Shown: positions 14,456 through 15,271 of the stretch, in pieces | Layout: every line of letters starts with the position of its first letter | Position numbering within the stretch: position 1 is the first letter of the stretch | From: Ruminococcus sp. | GTDB taxonomy: Bacteria > Bacillota > Clostridia > Oscillospirales > Ruminococcaceae | Direction: 5' to 3' | DNA length: 15,271 bases | Assembly (NCBI GenBank): GCA_024697705.1 | Contig: JAILFF010000326.1 | Coordinates: forward strand, 1 to 15,271 | The notes under the pieces: generated by a model | Seen by the model: only the letters and a program-made list of their open reading frames with translations | What the model was told of the DNA's origin: nothing | Databases searched by the model: none | Made by a program: the position numbers and the translations under genes

Positions 14456-15118
14456 TTGTCATTCATTAAAGACTTAAAGCATGATATAGATTCGATAAAA
14501 GCCCGCGACCCCGCCGCGAAGAACGCCCTTGAAATAATACTGACCTATTCGGGCGTACACGCGGTGATGATCTATCGGCTGTCGCACGCGCTTTACAAGA
14601 GGAAATTTCTTGTCAGCGCGAGAGTAGTTTCTCAGATAGGCAGGCTGCTTACGGGCATCGAGATACACCCCGGCGCCAAGATCGGCAAGGGGCTGCTCAT
14701 CGACCACGGCAGCGGAGTCGTCATCGGCGAAACGGCGGAGATAGGCGATTACTGCCTGCTGTATCAGGGCTGCACATTGGGCGGTACGGGCAAGGACACG
14801 GGCAAGCGCCACCCCACGCTCGGCAACGGCGTAATGGTCGGCTGCGGCGCGAAAGTGCTGGGTCCGTTCAAGGTCGGCGACGGCGCTAAAATTGCCGCCA
14901 ACGCGGTAGTCCTGAGCGAAGTCCCTCCGGGGGCTACTGCGGTAGGCGTTCCCGCGAAGGTCGTCCGTATGCACGGCAGAAAGCCCGCCGCGGAGGAGGT
15001 CGATCAGATACACATTCCCGACCCCGTGGAGCAGGAGCTTTGTATGTACAAGAGACGCTTGAAAGCGCTTGAAAAGGAAGTCGAGTCGCTTAAAGCGCAG
15101 ATAAAAGATGAAAGATAA
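14456..15118 (+). CDS. cysE: Serine O-acetyltransferase
   Basis: A 220-residue short-type (EpsC-like) enzyme that acetylates serine with acetyl-CoA, the committed step of cysteine synthesis. The TTG at 14456 is chosen because AAAGGAGGA (14441-14449) ends 6 bases before it and gives MSFIKDLKHDIDSIKARDPAA, the family N-terminus; a GTG at 14432 lies upstream of that site. The left-handed beta-helix hexapeptide region spans about 68-170, with catalytic D83/H84 (IDHGSG), H119 (KRHPT) and a VGVPAKVV ending. The last 27 residues (about 194-220) look like a coiled coil rich in Lys/Glu. A GTTCA/TGAAC inverted repeat (14425-14437) lies in the leader. No T-box is visible. Downstream cysS follows. Confidence 0.95.
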   Translation: MSFIKDLKHDIDSIKARDPAAKNALEIILTYSGVHAVMIYRLSHALYKRKFLVSARVVSQIGRLLTGIEIHPGAKIGKGLLIDHGSGVVIGETAEIGDYCLLYQGCTLGGTGKDTGKRHPTLGNGVMVGCGAKVLGPFKVGDGAKIAANAVVLSEVPPGATAVGVPAKVVRMHGRKPAAEEVDQIHIPDPVEQELCMYKRRLKALEKEVESLKAQIKDER

Positions 15119-15218
15119 AAGATAGAAGATATTTGCGCGGCTTTGCGCAGACCTTTCCGCGCCCCGCGTTTATATGCACTGATCTAATTTGGAATAATAA
15201 ACAGAAAAGGTGAAATAA

Positions 15219-15271
15219 ATGTATCTTTACAATTCTCTCACACGAAAAAAAGAAGAGCTTGTCCCCCACGA
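15219..15271 (+). CDS. cysS: Cysteinyl-tRNA synthetase, first 17 codons (runs off window)
   Basis: The ATG at 15219 follows AAAAGGTGA (15205-15213). The visible product MYLYNSLTRKKEELVPH matches the CysS N-terminus, LYNxLTRxKEE-PxE in relatives. CysS charges tRNA-Cys with cysteine. Directly downstream of cysE, a Firmicutes arrangement. The 100 bases between them (15119-15218) hold a weak TGCGC/GCGCA hairpin (15134-15149) without a T run and no clear promoter. The identification rests on few residues plus context. Confidence 0.8.
   Translation, partial: MYLYNSLTRKKEELVPH

Noticed and set aside
15134..15149. Terminator between cysE and cysS
   Set aside because: A 5-bp hairpin without a T run; more likely chance.
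14339..15218. T-box leader for cysE or cysS
   Set aside because: No T-box consensus or long leader with terminator/antiterminator is visible in the 117- and 100-base gaps.

Overview
The window looks like chromosomal DNA from a Gram-positive anaerobe of the Clostridia, most likely an Oscillospiraceae/Ruminococcus-like gut bacterium. The reasons are strong GGAGG-type ribosome binding sites, consensus sigma-A promoters (often with a TGn extended -10), frequent TTG/GTG alternative starts, signal peptides and lipoboxes typical of a single-membrane cell, and gene pairs known from Firmicutes (rimO near pgsA, cysE followed by cysS). This assignment is inference. No phage, insertion sequence, CRISPR array, tRNA or rRNA was seen.

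Left part (1-2650): a leftward pair made of a small four-helix membrane protein and the start of tmcAL (tRNA-Met cytidine acetate ligase), which overlap by 4 bases. Diverging from it is ackA (acetate kinase), with its own promoter and a strong terminator. Acetate is the product of AckA and the substrate of TmcAL, so the two sides touch the same metabolite.

Surface-protein part (2670-9330): two rightward single-gene units. The first encodes a membrane-anchored protein with calcium-binding TSP3-like repeats, a complete MIDAS von Willebrand A domain and a C39/papain-like C-terminal region. The second encodes an Ala/Asp/Glu-rich repeat protein with a signal peptide and a C-terminal membrane helix. 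They face a leftward operon, mtaB (tRNA t6A37 methylthiotransferase) - capA-like lipoprotein - a second lipoprotein whose C-terminal domain resembles toxin-type RNase modules. Two back-to-back hairpin terminators separate the converging units.

Middle (9331-11213): a small HPr-family protein lacking the phosphorylatable histidine, with a perfect-consensus promoter and a potentially structured leader, converges on a secreted right-handed beta-helix protein. A shared bidirectional terminator lies between them.

Right part (11447-15271): a rightward housekeeping cluster of rimO (ribosomal protein S12 methylthiotransferase), a DUF4261 protein, pgsA (phosphatidylglycerophosphate synthase), cysE (serine acetyltransferase) and the first codons of cysS (cysteinyl-tRNA synthetase). 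CysE feeds cysteine synthesis and CysS charges it onto tRNA.

The most unusual items are the RNase-like lipoprotein coupled to CapA, the vWA/TSP3/C39-like surface protein, the in-frame 24-bp tandem repeat, the His-less HPr and its leader.
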